DNA from: CATQGW01 sp965242565
Lineage (GTDB): Bacteria; Chloroflexota; Dehalococcoidia; Bin125
Length of the DNA stretch: 64,000 nt
Assembly: GCA_965242565.1 (NCBI GenBank)
Contig: OZ251457.1
Coordinates: 1,054,001-1,118,000 of the forward strand
Reading direction: 5' to 3'
Positions 8,874 to 16,668 of the stretch are shown here, one piece after another. The notes beneath the pieces were generated by a model. It did not search any database and was not told the DNA's origin. It was given only the letters and a program-made list of their open reading frames with translations. The position numbers were made by a program, and so were the translations under genes. Position 1 is the stretch's first letter. Each line of letters begins with the position of its first letter.

Positions 8874-9284
8874 TCACTCCCAACGCCGACGCCGCTCCCG
8901 CTCGAACTCCAGAATCCGCCGATAAATCCGCACCATCTCCCGATCCTCCGCCAGCGGCTCTCGCGGCGTCCGAATCACCGCCCCGCCCAGCGCCTCCACG
9001 ATCTCGCGGTGGTCGTCCACAATGAAATCCGGCTCCACATCCGTGAACAGATGCAGCCGCTCGCGGTACTGGAAGATCGGCTTGCCCATCACCCCCGCCA
9101 GCAGCGGCCACAGATCGTGCTTGTCCGCAATCTCCCGCCGCGCCCCGTAGCCCGACCACATGAACACGTGATGCCCCCGCCCCTGTAGCCGCTCCAGCAC
9201 CTCCCGCGCATACGGCCGCAGATGCAAATTCCACGACACCAGGCAGCCGTCCACGTCGAAGAAGATGTTCAGTCCGCGCTTCAC
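8874..9284 (-). CDS. HAD-superfamily-like small hydrolase
   Basis: A 136-residue protein starting at GTG 9284 with the HAD motif I FFDVDGCL (DxDG), then a segment VFMWSGYG like motif II, and DFIVDDHREIV like motif IV. It is short, about the size of HAD proteins lacking a cap domain. Members act as phosphatases on small substrates or nucleic-acid ends; no substrate can be assigned. The gene starts 18 bp from the divergent NrtS-like gene, so the two promoters must overlap. Confidence 0.72.
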   Translation of the reverse strand: MKRGLNIFFDVDGCLVSWNLHLRPYAREVLERLQGRGHHVFMWSGYGARREIADKHDLWPLLAGVMGKPIFQYRERLHLFTDVEPDFIVDDHREIVEALGGAVIRTPREPLAEDREMVRIYRRILEFERERRRRWE

Positions 9285-9302
9285 ACGGGTAGGGTAGCGT
9301 CC

Positions 9303-9656
9303 ATGCCCGACACGCTCGCCCTCGCAGCCGTCCCGCCCGCCTGCCCCCACCCCGCGGCGCCCCCCGCGCGCCGCTTCCGCATGCAGGTGCGCGGCGAGCC
9401 CCGCCTCGACTGCTGGCGCTGCGCCTTCCGCAACCGACGCATGCTGCGCCGCAGCATCCTCACCAGCGTCGTCGTCGGCACCATCCTCACCGCCATCAAC
9501 CAGGGCCACATCATCTTCGACGGCGAGTGGTCGCTCGACCTCGCCTGGCGCATCCCGCTCACCTACTGCGTCCCCTTCCTCGTCGCCTCCTGGGGCGCCC
9601 TCGGCAATGCCTATGTGCGTAATGCCTACGTGCGCAACGCCGATGTCCGCTCCTGA
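9303..9656 (+). CDS. NrtS-like small membrane protein (nitrate/nitrite transport family)
   Basis: This 117-residue protein ends in a domain reading RRSILTSVVVGTILTAINQG and then PLTYCVPFLVASWGALG. That matches the two-helix pattern of the NrtS family, small membrane proteins reported as nitrate/nitrite transporters. Residues 1-45 form a Cys-containing, Pro-rich head. The C-terminus repeats NAYVRNAYVRNADVRS. I used ATG 9303; an internal ATG at 9381 is possible. Function is by family similarity recalled from memory. Confidence 0.7.
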   Translation: MPDTLALAAVPPACPHPAAPPARRFRMQVRGEPRLDCWRCAFRNRRMLRRSILTSVVVGTILTAINQGHIIFDGEWSLDLAWRIPLTYCVPFLVASWGALGNAYVRNAYVRNADVRS

Positions 9657-9693
9657 CCGGCGCAGCGGCCGGCAGACGAACGATCGGCGCGCG

Positions 9694-12600
9694 CTACTCG
9701 GTGCCCGCGAACGCCTTGGCCTCCGCCTCGGCTCGCTCGCGGAGCACGCGCTTGTACTCGCGCGGAATCACTTTGACGAACTGCGGCAGCGCCACATCCC
9801 AGCGCGAGAGCAGGTCCGCCGCGTGCGGACTGCCGGTCCGCTCCTGATGAGTCTCGACCAGCTCATGCAGCTGCGCCTGATCACGGCGGCTGTCGACCGG
9901 TTCGAGATCCACCATCGAGTGATTGACACGGCTGGCGAACGAGCCGTCCTCATCGAGCACGAAGGCGCTGCCGCCGCTCATCCCGGCCGCAAAGTTGCGA
10001 CCGGTGGGCCCCAGCACAACCACCGTGCCGCCGGTCATGTACTCGCAGCCATGGTCCCCGACGCCCTCAACGACCGCGCGCGCGCCCGAGTTGCGCACCG
10101 CGAAACGCTCGCCGGCCCGGCCCGCCACCCAGAGCGTCCCGCCGGTCGCGCCGTAGAGCACCGTGTTGCCCACCAGCACCGCGTCCTTGCCCGCAAACCC
10201 TGCATCGTCGGCCGGCGCGACCGCAATCATCCCGCCGCCCATCCCCTTGCCCACATAGTCGTTGGCCTCGCCGTGCAGGTAGAGCCGCAGCCCGCGCACC
10301 AGGAACGCGCCGAACGACTGGCCGGCCGAGCCGTCGAAATAGAGCTCGAACGTGCCGCGCGGCAGGCCGAAGTCGCCGTAGCGCTGGGCAATCTTGCCCG
10401 AGATGCGCGCCCCCACCGTGCGGTGAATGTTGTCGATCGGGTAGCGTGCGGTGAAATACTCGCCCGACTCGATGTGCGGAGCGAGCTGCTCCAGAATCTG
10501 GTCGTCCAGCCGCACATCCTCAAGGCGGTCGTTGCGCTTCTGCACGCGGACCCGCGGATAGGCGGGATCGGCCTCGATCGGGGCAAGCAGATTGCCGAGG
10601 TCGACGCTCCGCGCCCGCTCGCCGCTGCGCGGCGGAACCTGCGCCAGCAAATCGGTGCGACCGATGATCTCCTCCAGCCGCTCGTAGCCGAGCTCGGCCA
10701 GAATCAGCCGCACCTCCTCGCTCACATGGAGCAGGAAATCGATCAGCATCTCGGGCTTGCCGAAGTACTTGGAGCGCAGATCCTCGCGCTGCGTGGCGAC
10801 GCCCACGGGGCAGGTGTTGAGGTGGCACTGGCGGGCCATCTTGCAGCCCAGCGCCACCAGCGCGGAGGTGCCGAAGCCGTACCCCTCCGCGCCGAGCAGC
10901 GCGGCCACCACCACATCGCGCCCCGTGTGAAAGCCGCCGTCGGTGCGCAGCAGGATGCGTCCGCGCAGACCATTGACGACCAGCGCTTCGTGCGCCTCCT
11001 TCACGCCCAACTCCCAGGGCGCGCCGGCATACTTGACCGACGAAAGCGGCGATGCGCCCGTCCCCCCGTCGGCGCCGGAAATATGCACCACATCGGCGTA
11101 GGCCTTGGCCACGCCCGTGGCAATCGTGCCCACGCCCTCGCAGGCCACCAGCTTCACGCAGATCAGCGCGTCCGGGTTGGCGATCTTCAGGTCGTAGATC
11201 AGCTGCGAGAGATCCTCGATCGAGTAGATGTCGTGGTGCGGCGGAGGCGAGATCAGCTCCACGCCCGGCGTCGAGTGACGCAGCATGGCGATGTAGTTGG
11301 TCACCTTGTGGCCCGGCAGCTGCCCGCCCTCGCCCGGCTTGGAACCCTGCGCGATCTTGATCTCGATCTCGCTGGCGCTGTTCAGGTACGCGGGCGTGAC
11401 GCCGAAGCGGCCGGAGGCGATCTGTTTGATCTGCGAATTAGCCTCGTGGCGGTCGCCGTCGGCCAGGAAGCGGCGCGGATCCTCGCCGCCCTCGCCCGTG
11501 TTCGAACGCCCGCCGAGTGTGTTCATCGCCACCGCAATGTCTTCGTGAGTTTCGGGGCTGAGCGCGCCCAGCGACATCGCGCCGGTCGTGAAGCGGCTGA
11601 TGATCGCCTCGTTCGACTCCACCCGGTCAACCGCGATCGGGGCCCGATCGGAGCGGAAGTCGAGCAGATCGCGCAACGCCGTGGGCTGACGCTCGTTGAC
11701 CTTCTGGGCGAACTCGGCGTAGGCCGCCTCGCCGTGATCGTGGTCCTGCACGGCCTTGTGCAGCGAGCGCCAGATCGGCGGCTCGTTGGCGTGATAGTCG
11801 CCGTCGCGGCGGTAGCGGTACCAACCACCGGCTTCAAGGCCGTCAACCGGGAAGGCGTGCGCGTGGCGCTCCAGCGCATCGGTCGCGATCTCCGCGTAGC
11901 CGATCCCGCCGATCCGCGAAGTGGTGCCGTGGAAGGAGCGCTCGACCACCTCCTGGTCGATGCCCAGCGCCTCGTAAATCTGGCCGCCCAGATAGGAAGA
12001 AACGGCGGCAATGCCCATCTTGGACATGATCTTCAGCACCCCCGCATCGAGCGCGGCGAGGTACTGTTCGATCACCTCATCCAGCGTCATCGAGTCGAGC
12101 TCGCCCTCGGCATGGAGCGCAGCGAGGCTCTGATAAGCGAGCCAGGGGTGGACGGCGTTGGCCCCGAAACCGATCAGACAGGAGACCTGATGCACATCGC
12201 GCGCGTCGCCGCTGCTGGCGATGATGCTCGCATCGAGCCGCCGACCGTTCTGAATCAGGTGGTGGTGGACAGTGGCGACGGCCAGCAGCATCGGAATCGG
12301 CGCGCGCACAGGGCTGATCGCCTCGTCGGAAAGAATCAACACGCTGTAGCCGTCGTCGATGGCGTTATCAACATGATCGCAGAGCGCGTTCAGCGCCGCC
12401 TCAAGCCCGGCTGGGCCGTCGGCCACGGCGAATGTGGCGTCGAGCGTCGCGGTCGAGAAGCCGGGCAACCGGAACTCGCGAATTGCCGCCAGATCGTCGT
12501 CCAGCAGCACCGGCGAGTCGAGATGCACCAGCTGGGCGGCCTCCGGAGCCTCCTCGAGCAGCGAGTGGCGGCGGCCCAACCAGGTATCGAGCGACATCAC

Positions 12601-14232
12601 GTTGCGCTCGCGAATCGAGTCGATCGGCGGGTTGGTGACCTGCGCGAACTTCTGCCGGAAGTAGGTGTAGAGCAGCCGCGGCGTGTCGGAAAGCACGGAG
12701 AGCGGCGTGTCGTCGCCCATCGAGCCGACCGGCTCCTTGCCGAAGCGTGCCATCGGCTTCAGCACGTACTCCAGCTCTTCCTTGCTGTAGCCGTGCAGAA
12801 TCTCGCGCTGCAGCAGCTCGCCCTCGCCGACCTGCTGCAGGCGCGCAGCGTCGAACACGACGCTGCGGCGGATGCGCCCCATGCGCTGCCGCACCCAGCG
12901 GGCGTAGGGCCGCTGCCCGGCGATGCGCTGTTTGATGTCGTCGTTGTGCAGCAGCTCCTGGCGCTCGACGTCGACGGCGACCATCTGACCGGGTCCGAGC
13001 CTGCCCGATTCCACGATCTCCGCCTGGTCGAGCTCGATCAGGCCGACCTCGGAACCCATCACCACCAGACCGTCGCGGGTGACCTGGTAGCGCGCAGGGC
13101 GCAGACCGTTGCGATCCATAGTCGCTCCGATCACGCGACCGTCGGTGAAGGCGATCGCGGCCGGGCCGTCCCACGGTTCCGTCAGGCAGGCGTGGTACTC
13201 GTAGAAGCCCCGCAGCGCCGGATCGATGTCGCCCATCTGCTCCCACGCTTCGGGCACGAGCATCATCATCGCGTGCAGCGCGCCGCGCCCGGAGGCGACC
13301 AACAGATCGAGCGCTTCGTCGAAGGCCAGCGAGTCCGAGCCGCCCTCGCTGATCACCGGGTGCAGCTCGGAGACCGCCTCGCCCCAGACATCGGACTGGA
13401 GCGAGGGGCCGCGCGCGAACATCCAGTTGCGGTTGCCGAGCAGCGTGTTGATCTCGCCGTTGTGGGCGATCGCGCGAAAGGGCTGCGCAATCCGCCAGTT
13501 GGGCAAGGTGTTGGTCGCGTAGCGCTGATGGAAGAGCGCCAGCGAGGAAGTCGTGCGCGGATCGGTCAGGTCCGGATAGAAGCGGCTCAACTGCGGCGCG
13601 ACCATCAGCCCCTTGTAGACGACTGTGCGCGAGGAGAGGGAAACGATGTAGGTCTCGCCGACTGGGTCCAAAACGTCGCGCGCGGCGAGTGCGCGGAACT
13701 CCCCTTCGGCGCGGCGGCGGGCGAGGTAGAGCAGCCGCTCGAAGTCGGCCTCGTCGAGCTGCGCCGGGCGGCGGACGATGAGCTGCTCAATCTGCGGCAG
13801 CCCGCGCAGGGCGGCCTCGCCCAGCACCGATGGCTCGGTGGGCACGGTCCGCCAGCCGACTACCTCAATATTGGTGCGCTGCATCGCGGCATCGATGATC
13901 GCGCGGGCGCGGTCCGCGCCCTCGGTGGGCAGGAAAACCAGGCCCAGCGCCAAGCGGCCGGCTTCGGCCTCAGCCGGCGTGCAGCCGAGTCGCTCAAGAT
14001 CGTCGACGTAGGCGTCCCACGGGATTTCGATCGTGACGCCAGCGCCGTCGCCGGTCTGCGGATCAGCGTTGACGGCGCCGCGGTGCGTCAGGCTGACAAC
14101 GCCGGCCACGGCCTGCTGGACCAGTTCGTGCGTGCGCACGCCGTCAATCCGCGCCAGGAAACCCGTGCCGCAGGCGTCGTGGAAGGCGTCGGGGTCGTGC
14201 AGACCGGAGTGGCGGGAAAGCTCTGTCGTCAT
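9694..14232 (-). CDS. gltB: Glutamate synthase, large subunit
   Basis: This 1512-residue protein has the full architecture of glutamate synthase. A class II glutamine amidotransferase domain has its nucleophile at Cys21 (ACGTGF), exposed after removal of a 20-residue propeptide. A central domain and the FMN-binding synthase domain follow. The 3Fe-4S cysteines lie near residues 1130-1141 (CKMARQCHLNTC). The C-terminal GXGXG beta-helix includes GDHGCEYMTGG. It transfers the amide of glutamine to 2-oxoglutarate, using electrons from NADPH via GltD or from ferredoxin. No gltD follows, so the small subunit is elsewhere or the enzyme is ferredoxin-dependent. Upstream lies a 363-bp non-coding stretch that could carry regulation. 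Confidence 0.97.
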   Translation of the reverse strand: MTTELSRHSGLHDPDAFHDACGTGFLARIDGVRTHELVQQAVAGVVSLTHRGAVNADPQTGDGAGVTIEIPWDAYVDDLERLGCTPAEAEAGRLALGLVFLPTEGADRARAIIDAAMQRTNIEVVGWRTVPTEPSVLGEAALRGLPQIEQLIVRRPAQLDEADFERLLYLARRRAEGEFRALAARDVLDPVGETYIVSLSSRTVVYKGLMVAPQLSRFYPDLTDPRTTSSLALFHQRYATNTLPNWRIAQPFRAIAHNGEINTLLGNRNWMFARGPSLQSDVWGEAVSELHPVISEGGSDSLAFDEALDLLVASGRGALHAMMMLVPEAWEQMGDIDPALRGFYEYHACLTEPWDGPAAIAFTDGRVIGATMDRNGLRPARYQVTRDGLVVMGSEVGLIELDQAEIVESGRLGPGQMVAVDVERQELLHNDDIKQRIAGQRPYARWVRQRMGRIRRSVVFDAARLQQVGEGELLQREILHGYSKEELEYVLKPMARFGKEPVGSMGDDTPLSVLSDTPRLLYTYFRQKFAQVTNPPIDSIRERNVMSLDTWLGRRHSLLEEAPEAAQLVHLDSPVLLDDDLAAIREFRLPGFSTATLDATFAVADGPAGLEAALNALCDHVDNAIDDGYSVLILSDEAISPVRAPIPMLLAVATVHHHLIQNGRRLDASIIASSGDARDVHQVSCLIGFGANAVHPWLAYQSLAALHAEGELDSMTLDEVIEQYLAALDAGVLKIMSKMGIAAVSSYLGGQIYEALGIDQEVVERSFHGTTSRIGGIGYAEIATDALERHAHAFPVDGLEAGGWYRYRRDGDYHANEPPIWRSLHKAVQDHDHGEAAYAEFAQKVNERQPTALRDLLDFRSDRAPIAVDRVESNEAIISRFTTGAMSLGALSPETHEDIAVAMNTLGGRSNTGEGGEDPRRFLADGDRHEANSQIKQIASGRFGVTPAYLNSASEIEIKIAQGSKPGEGGQLPGHKVTNYIAMLRHSTPGVELISPPPHHDIYSIEDLSQLIYDLKIANPDALICVKLVACEGVGTIATGVAKAYADVVHISGADGGTGASPLSSVKYAGAPWELGVKEAHEALVVNGLRGRILLRTDGGFHTGRDVVVAALLGAEGYGFGTSALVALGCKMARQCHLNTCPVGVATQREDLRSKYFGKPEMLIDFLLHVSEEVRLILAELGYERLEEIIGRTDLLAQVPPRSGERARSVDLGNLLAPIEADPAYPRVRVQKRNDRLEDVRLDDQILEQLAPHIESGEYFTARYPIDNIHRTVGARISGKIAQRYGDFGLPRGTFELYFDGSAGQSFGAFLVRGLRLYLHGEANDYVGKGMGGGMIAVAPADDAGFAGKDAVLVGNTVLYGATGGTLWVAGRAGERFAVRNSGARAVVEGVGDHGCEYMTGGTVVVLGPTGRNFAAGMSGGSAFVLDEDGSFASRVNHSMVDLEPVDSRRDQAQLHELVETHQERTGSPHAADLLSRWDVALPQFVKVIPREYKRVLRERAEAEAKAFAGTE

Positions 14233-14595
14233 GCTGCTCCCTGGTGCGGAGCCGCGATCGCGTCGCTGGGACCGGGGCGCCCTCGCTGCGGACGCAACGC
14301 GGGCAGGCCCAAGCCGGTAGTCACGTCAGCGGCGGTGCGACGGTGCGCGAACGGCGTCGGCGCGGCCGACACAGCCGCACGGTGAGGCAATAGCGGCCGT
14401 CATTGTTTGTAGATGTTCCCACACGCTGCGCGAACAGGCTAGCACCCGCGCGCCGCGCCCACCGACGGACCGAGACCGCGCTGCGGCAGCGCGGCAAACG
14501 CGGCGGCGATAGCCGCTTGTCTGCGCGGCGCATAGGCTGAGAATCGCCGCCTGCCGCGCCTGAGGCGCGTGAGGCGAGCGCATAAGGGAGCCGCG
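14233..14595. other. Intergenic region between divergent gltB and a membrane protein gene
   Basis: No gene is visible in these 363 bases. Short open frames are Arg-rich shadows. The only relatively AT-rich patch is near 14399-14420 (CATTGTTTGTAGATGTTCCC), which is the most likely promoter area for gltB on the minus strand. I cannot identify a riboswitch or a clear hairpin leader by eye. Confidence 0.45.
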
Positions 14596-15174
14596 ATGCT
14601 GGCATGGGCGCAGGGGCGGAGCTGGCGGTGGTGGCTCGGCTGGGCGGTGCTTGGGCTGCTGGTGGGCGGCGGGGTTTGGGCGTTTTCGAGCGTCAAGCCG
14701 AATCAGGACATGCAGCTGCAGGTGGCGCACCGCGGGGCGGGCGAGGGGCGGATCGAGGTGGCGCTCTATTCGACGGATCATCTGGGGGAGGGGCGCTGGC
14801 ACGTGCCGGCGGACAGCGTGCTGGATCTGTTCGCGCTGAGCGAGCGCTACACCTACAGCCAGCCGGTGGAGTTGCCGGGCTTCGGGCCGCTGGCGCGGGT
14901 GACGACGGTCAGCGACAGCCCCGGGGAGGCGTCGCTGGGCTTTCGGGTGAATCGCCCGAACGGGTCGTGGGGTTCGTCGCGCTTTCCCAGCCGGGAGGAG
15001 TTGACGCGGGCGGAGCGGGAGAGCGCGGAGTGGCTGCTGAGCCGTCCGCTGACGGTGCGGGTGAACGTGAATCAGCCGCTGCTGGCGGCGGTGCGGCTGG
15101 TCTACTACGCGCTGATGGCGCTGGCATTCGTGTTCGGGGTGACGCTGTATGTCTGGCGCCGCTGGCTGAATTGA
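14596..15174 (+). CDS. Membrane-anchored protein with extracytoplasmic beta domain, unknown function
   Basis: A 192-residue protein with a transmembrane helix near each end: residues 14-31 (LGWAVLGLLVGGGVWAF) and about 164-186 (VRLVYYALMALAFVFGVTLYVW). The roughly 130 residues between would form an extracytoplasmic domain of beta type. ATG 14596 is chosen because AAGGGAG sits at 14584-14590; an earlier in-frame ATG (14569) lacks this. I do not recognise the family. Confidence 0.7.
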   Translation: MLAWAQGRSWRWWLGWAVLGLLVGGGVWAFSSVKPNQDMQLQVAHRGAGEGRIEVALYSTDHLGEGRWHVPADSVLDLFALSERYTYSQPVELPGFGPLARVTTVSDSPGEASLGFRVNRPNGSWGSSRFPSREELTRAERESAEWLLSRPLTVRVNVNQPLLAAVRLVYYALMALAFVFGVTLYVWRRWLN

Positions 15175-15223
15175 GGGGCGGGGCGTAGCATGCGTGCGCG
15201 ACCCCAAGGTGGGGAGGCGAGCG

Positions 15224-15799
15224 ATGTCGGAGTTGGCGAACGAAGCGACCTACGTGAGGGAGGAAGATCAGGCCAACCCGAAGGGGCGGCGCATCCGACG
15301 GCTGCCGCCTGGTGAGCTTGACGTGATCTACACGAGCGGCTTTCCGCCGTTCTGGAAGATCTGGAAGAAGGGGATGATGACCATCCCGGCACCTGAATCG
15401 CGACGAGGGCTGGATCAGGCGGAGCGAGACAAGCGGCCGGGCGAGTTGCCGCCGGGCAAGCTGGACGTGATCTACATCGGCGGCATTCCGCCGGTTTGGC
15501 AGATCTGGCGCAAGGGTGGGATGGTGACGATGCAACCCGCGGAATCGCGGCGCGGGAGGGTAGACGGGATAGAATGGGGCAGCGAGCGTCGAGAGGCGGG
15601 AACGATGGCGGAGCTGGCGAACCGCGAAGAGCGGGTCATGGGGTCCGATCAGGCGGAGCGCGGCAAGCGGTCGGGCGAGCTGCCGCCGGGCAAGCTGGAC
15701 GTGATCTACATCGGCGGCATTCCGCCACTGCGTCAGCTCTGGCGGGATGTGAAAGCGATCATCAAAGAGCGACGCGAATCGCCGCCACCGCTAGAGTGA
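15224..15799 (+). CDS. Small protein made of three about 49-residue repeats (LPPGKLDVIYIGGIPP motif)
   Basis: The 191-residue product contains three copies of a unit whose core is LPPGKLDVIYIGGIPP, followed by W-x-IW-(R/K)KG-x-M-x-T and ending ESRRG. The units lie at roughly residues 15-65, 64-113 and 138-191; the last degenerates after its core. The third unit is preceded by MAELAN, matching the MSELAN at the true N-terminus, and by a ribosome-site-like GAGGCGGGAACG as at the first start (GGGGAGGCGAGCG). So the gene looks like copies of a smaller gene joined in frame. No signal peptide or membrane segment is seen. It may be a scaffold, or a multi-core precursor peptide; neither is proven. 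Its 3' end overlaps the converging membrane protein gene by 38 bp. Confidence 0.7.
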   Translation: MSELANEATYVREEDQANPKGRRIRRLPPGELDVIYTSGFPPFWKIWKKGMMTIPAPESRRGLDQAERDKRPGELPPGKLDVIYIGGIPPVWQIWRKGGMVTMQPAESRRGRVDGIEWGSERREAGTMAELANREERVMGSDQAERGKRSGELPPGKLDVIYIGGIPPLRQLWRDVKAIIKERRESPPPLE

Positions 15800-16271
15800 C
15801 GGCGGTTGCGGCGGTCAATGCGATCGCTGACACGACCAGCGCCTCTTTGACCCGCAGCACCCGTTCGTTCATTTTGGCGGCGCGCACGAGGGTTTCAATC
15901 GCCCAGCGAAGCAGCGCGTCCTGATCGGACGCCCCTGCATACGAGATGAGCTCGTCAAGGTTCGGGGCGATTGTCCAACGTCCAAAGGCGAATGCGAGAG
16001 TGGAAACGAGGACATTCGCGATGAAGAGGCCAGCGGCAACCGGCACGATGCCGCTGATCGCGGACAGATCGGCGCTTGCGGCGAGCAGGACGGCGGAGCC
16101 GAAGACGGCGATCATGGCGGCGCTGAGGCTGATGGTTTGGCCGAGTTTGCCGTCGAGCGCGCGGGCGCGCTCGACCTGCTCCTGTTGGCGCCAGAGGGCG
16201 AGATCGAAAGCGAGGCGGAGCTGCGCCTGGGCGCCGGTTTCGGGCTGATCGGGCGGTTCTTGCGGGGTCAT
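15762..16271 (-). CDS. Small membrane protein (three hydrophobic segments, SLATT-like layout)
   Basis: A 169-residue protein from ATG 16271. A charged helical N-terminus with a coiled-coil look (WRQQEQVERARALDG, about residues 27-41) precedes two hydrophobic segments (about 47-65 and 74-94). A charged helical section follows, and then a hydrophobic C-terminal segment ending the protein. This layout recalls SLATT-type membrane proteins linked to membrane-targeting effectors, but no sequence signature allows assignment. Neighbour upstream is a cupin gene in the same direction, 10 bp away, so the two may form an operon. Confidence 0.68.
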   Translation of the reverse strand: MTPQEPPDQPETGAQAQLRLAFDLALWRQQEQVERARALDGKLGQTISLSAAMIAVFGSAVLLAASADLSAISGIVPVAAGLFIANVLVSTLAFAFGRWTIAPNLDELISYAGASDQDALLRWAIETLVRAAKMNERVLRVKEALVVSAIALTAATAVTLAVAAIRVAL

Positions 16272-16281
16272 GGGTGGCCGC

Positions 16282-16596
16282 TCAGCCGGCGCCGGCGGCG
16301 TGCTCTCCGCCTTCGGGGCCGTAGAAGACGACCCAGACGGCGAGGTTGTCGTCGAAGTCTTCGAAGCGGTGGGGGACGCCCGCGCCGACGAAGAAGGTGT
16401 CGCCGGGGCCGCAGTCCATGCGGCGGTCGCCGAGCACGAACGCACCGCGGCCGTTGGCGACGATGTAGACCTCGTCCTGGGTGTGGGGCTGCTGGCGGTC
16501 GAGTTGGCGCGGGGTGTAGATGCCGAGCGACATCGTGCCGTGGCGCAGCATCTCGCGGTATTCGCCGGTCTCGCGCGGGCTTCGCTCCTCGGACAT
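16282..16596 (-). CDS. Cupin-domain protein
   Basis: A 104-residue single-domain cupin (ATG 16596). The two cupin motifs are visible: PHTQDEVYIVANGRGAF with the metal-type His and Glu, and PGDTFFVGAGVPHRF with the second His. Small cupins of this kind bind a metal and act as isomerases, dioxygenases or sensors; no substrate can be named. It precedes the membrane protein gene by 10 bp, and is divergent from the fused CoA-transferase gene with 72 bp between them. Confidence 0.85.
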   Translation of the reverse strand: MSEERSPRETGEYREMLRHGTMSLGIYTPRQLDRQQPHTQDEVYIVANGRGAFVLGDRRMDCGPGDTFFVGAGVPHRFEDFDDNLAVWVVFYGPEGGEHAAGAG

Positions 16597-16668
16597 CGGC
16601 GGCTCCCTCAATGAGGCGTATGGACAGCGTCTGGGCAGCGTAGGCGTGGGGCGCATTAGCATCTGCGC

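Noticed and set aside
9607..14385. A 1592-codon open frame on the plus strand opposite gltB
   Set aside because: It is antisense to a firmly identified gltB. Its translation is His/Arg/Ala-rich with no family motif, as expected for a GC-rich shadow frame.
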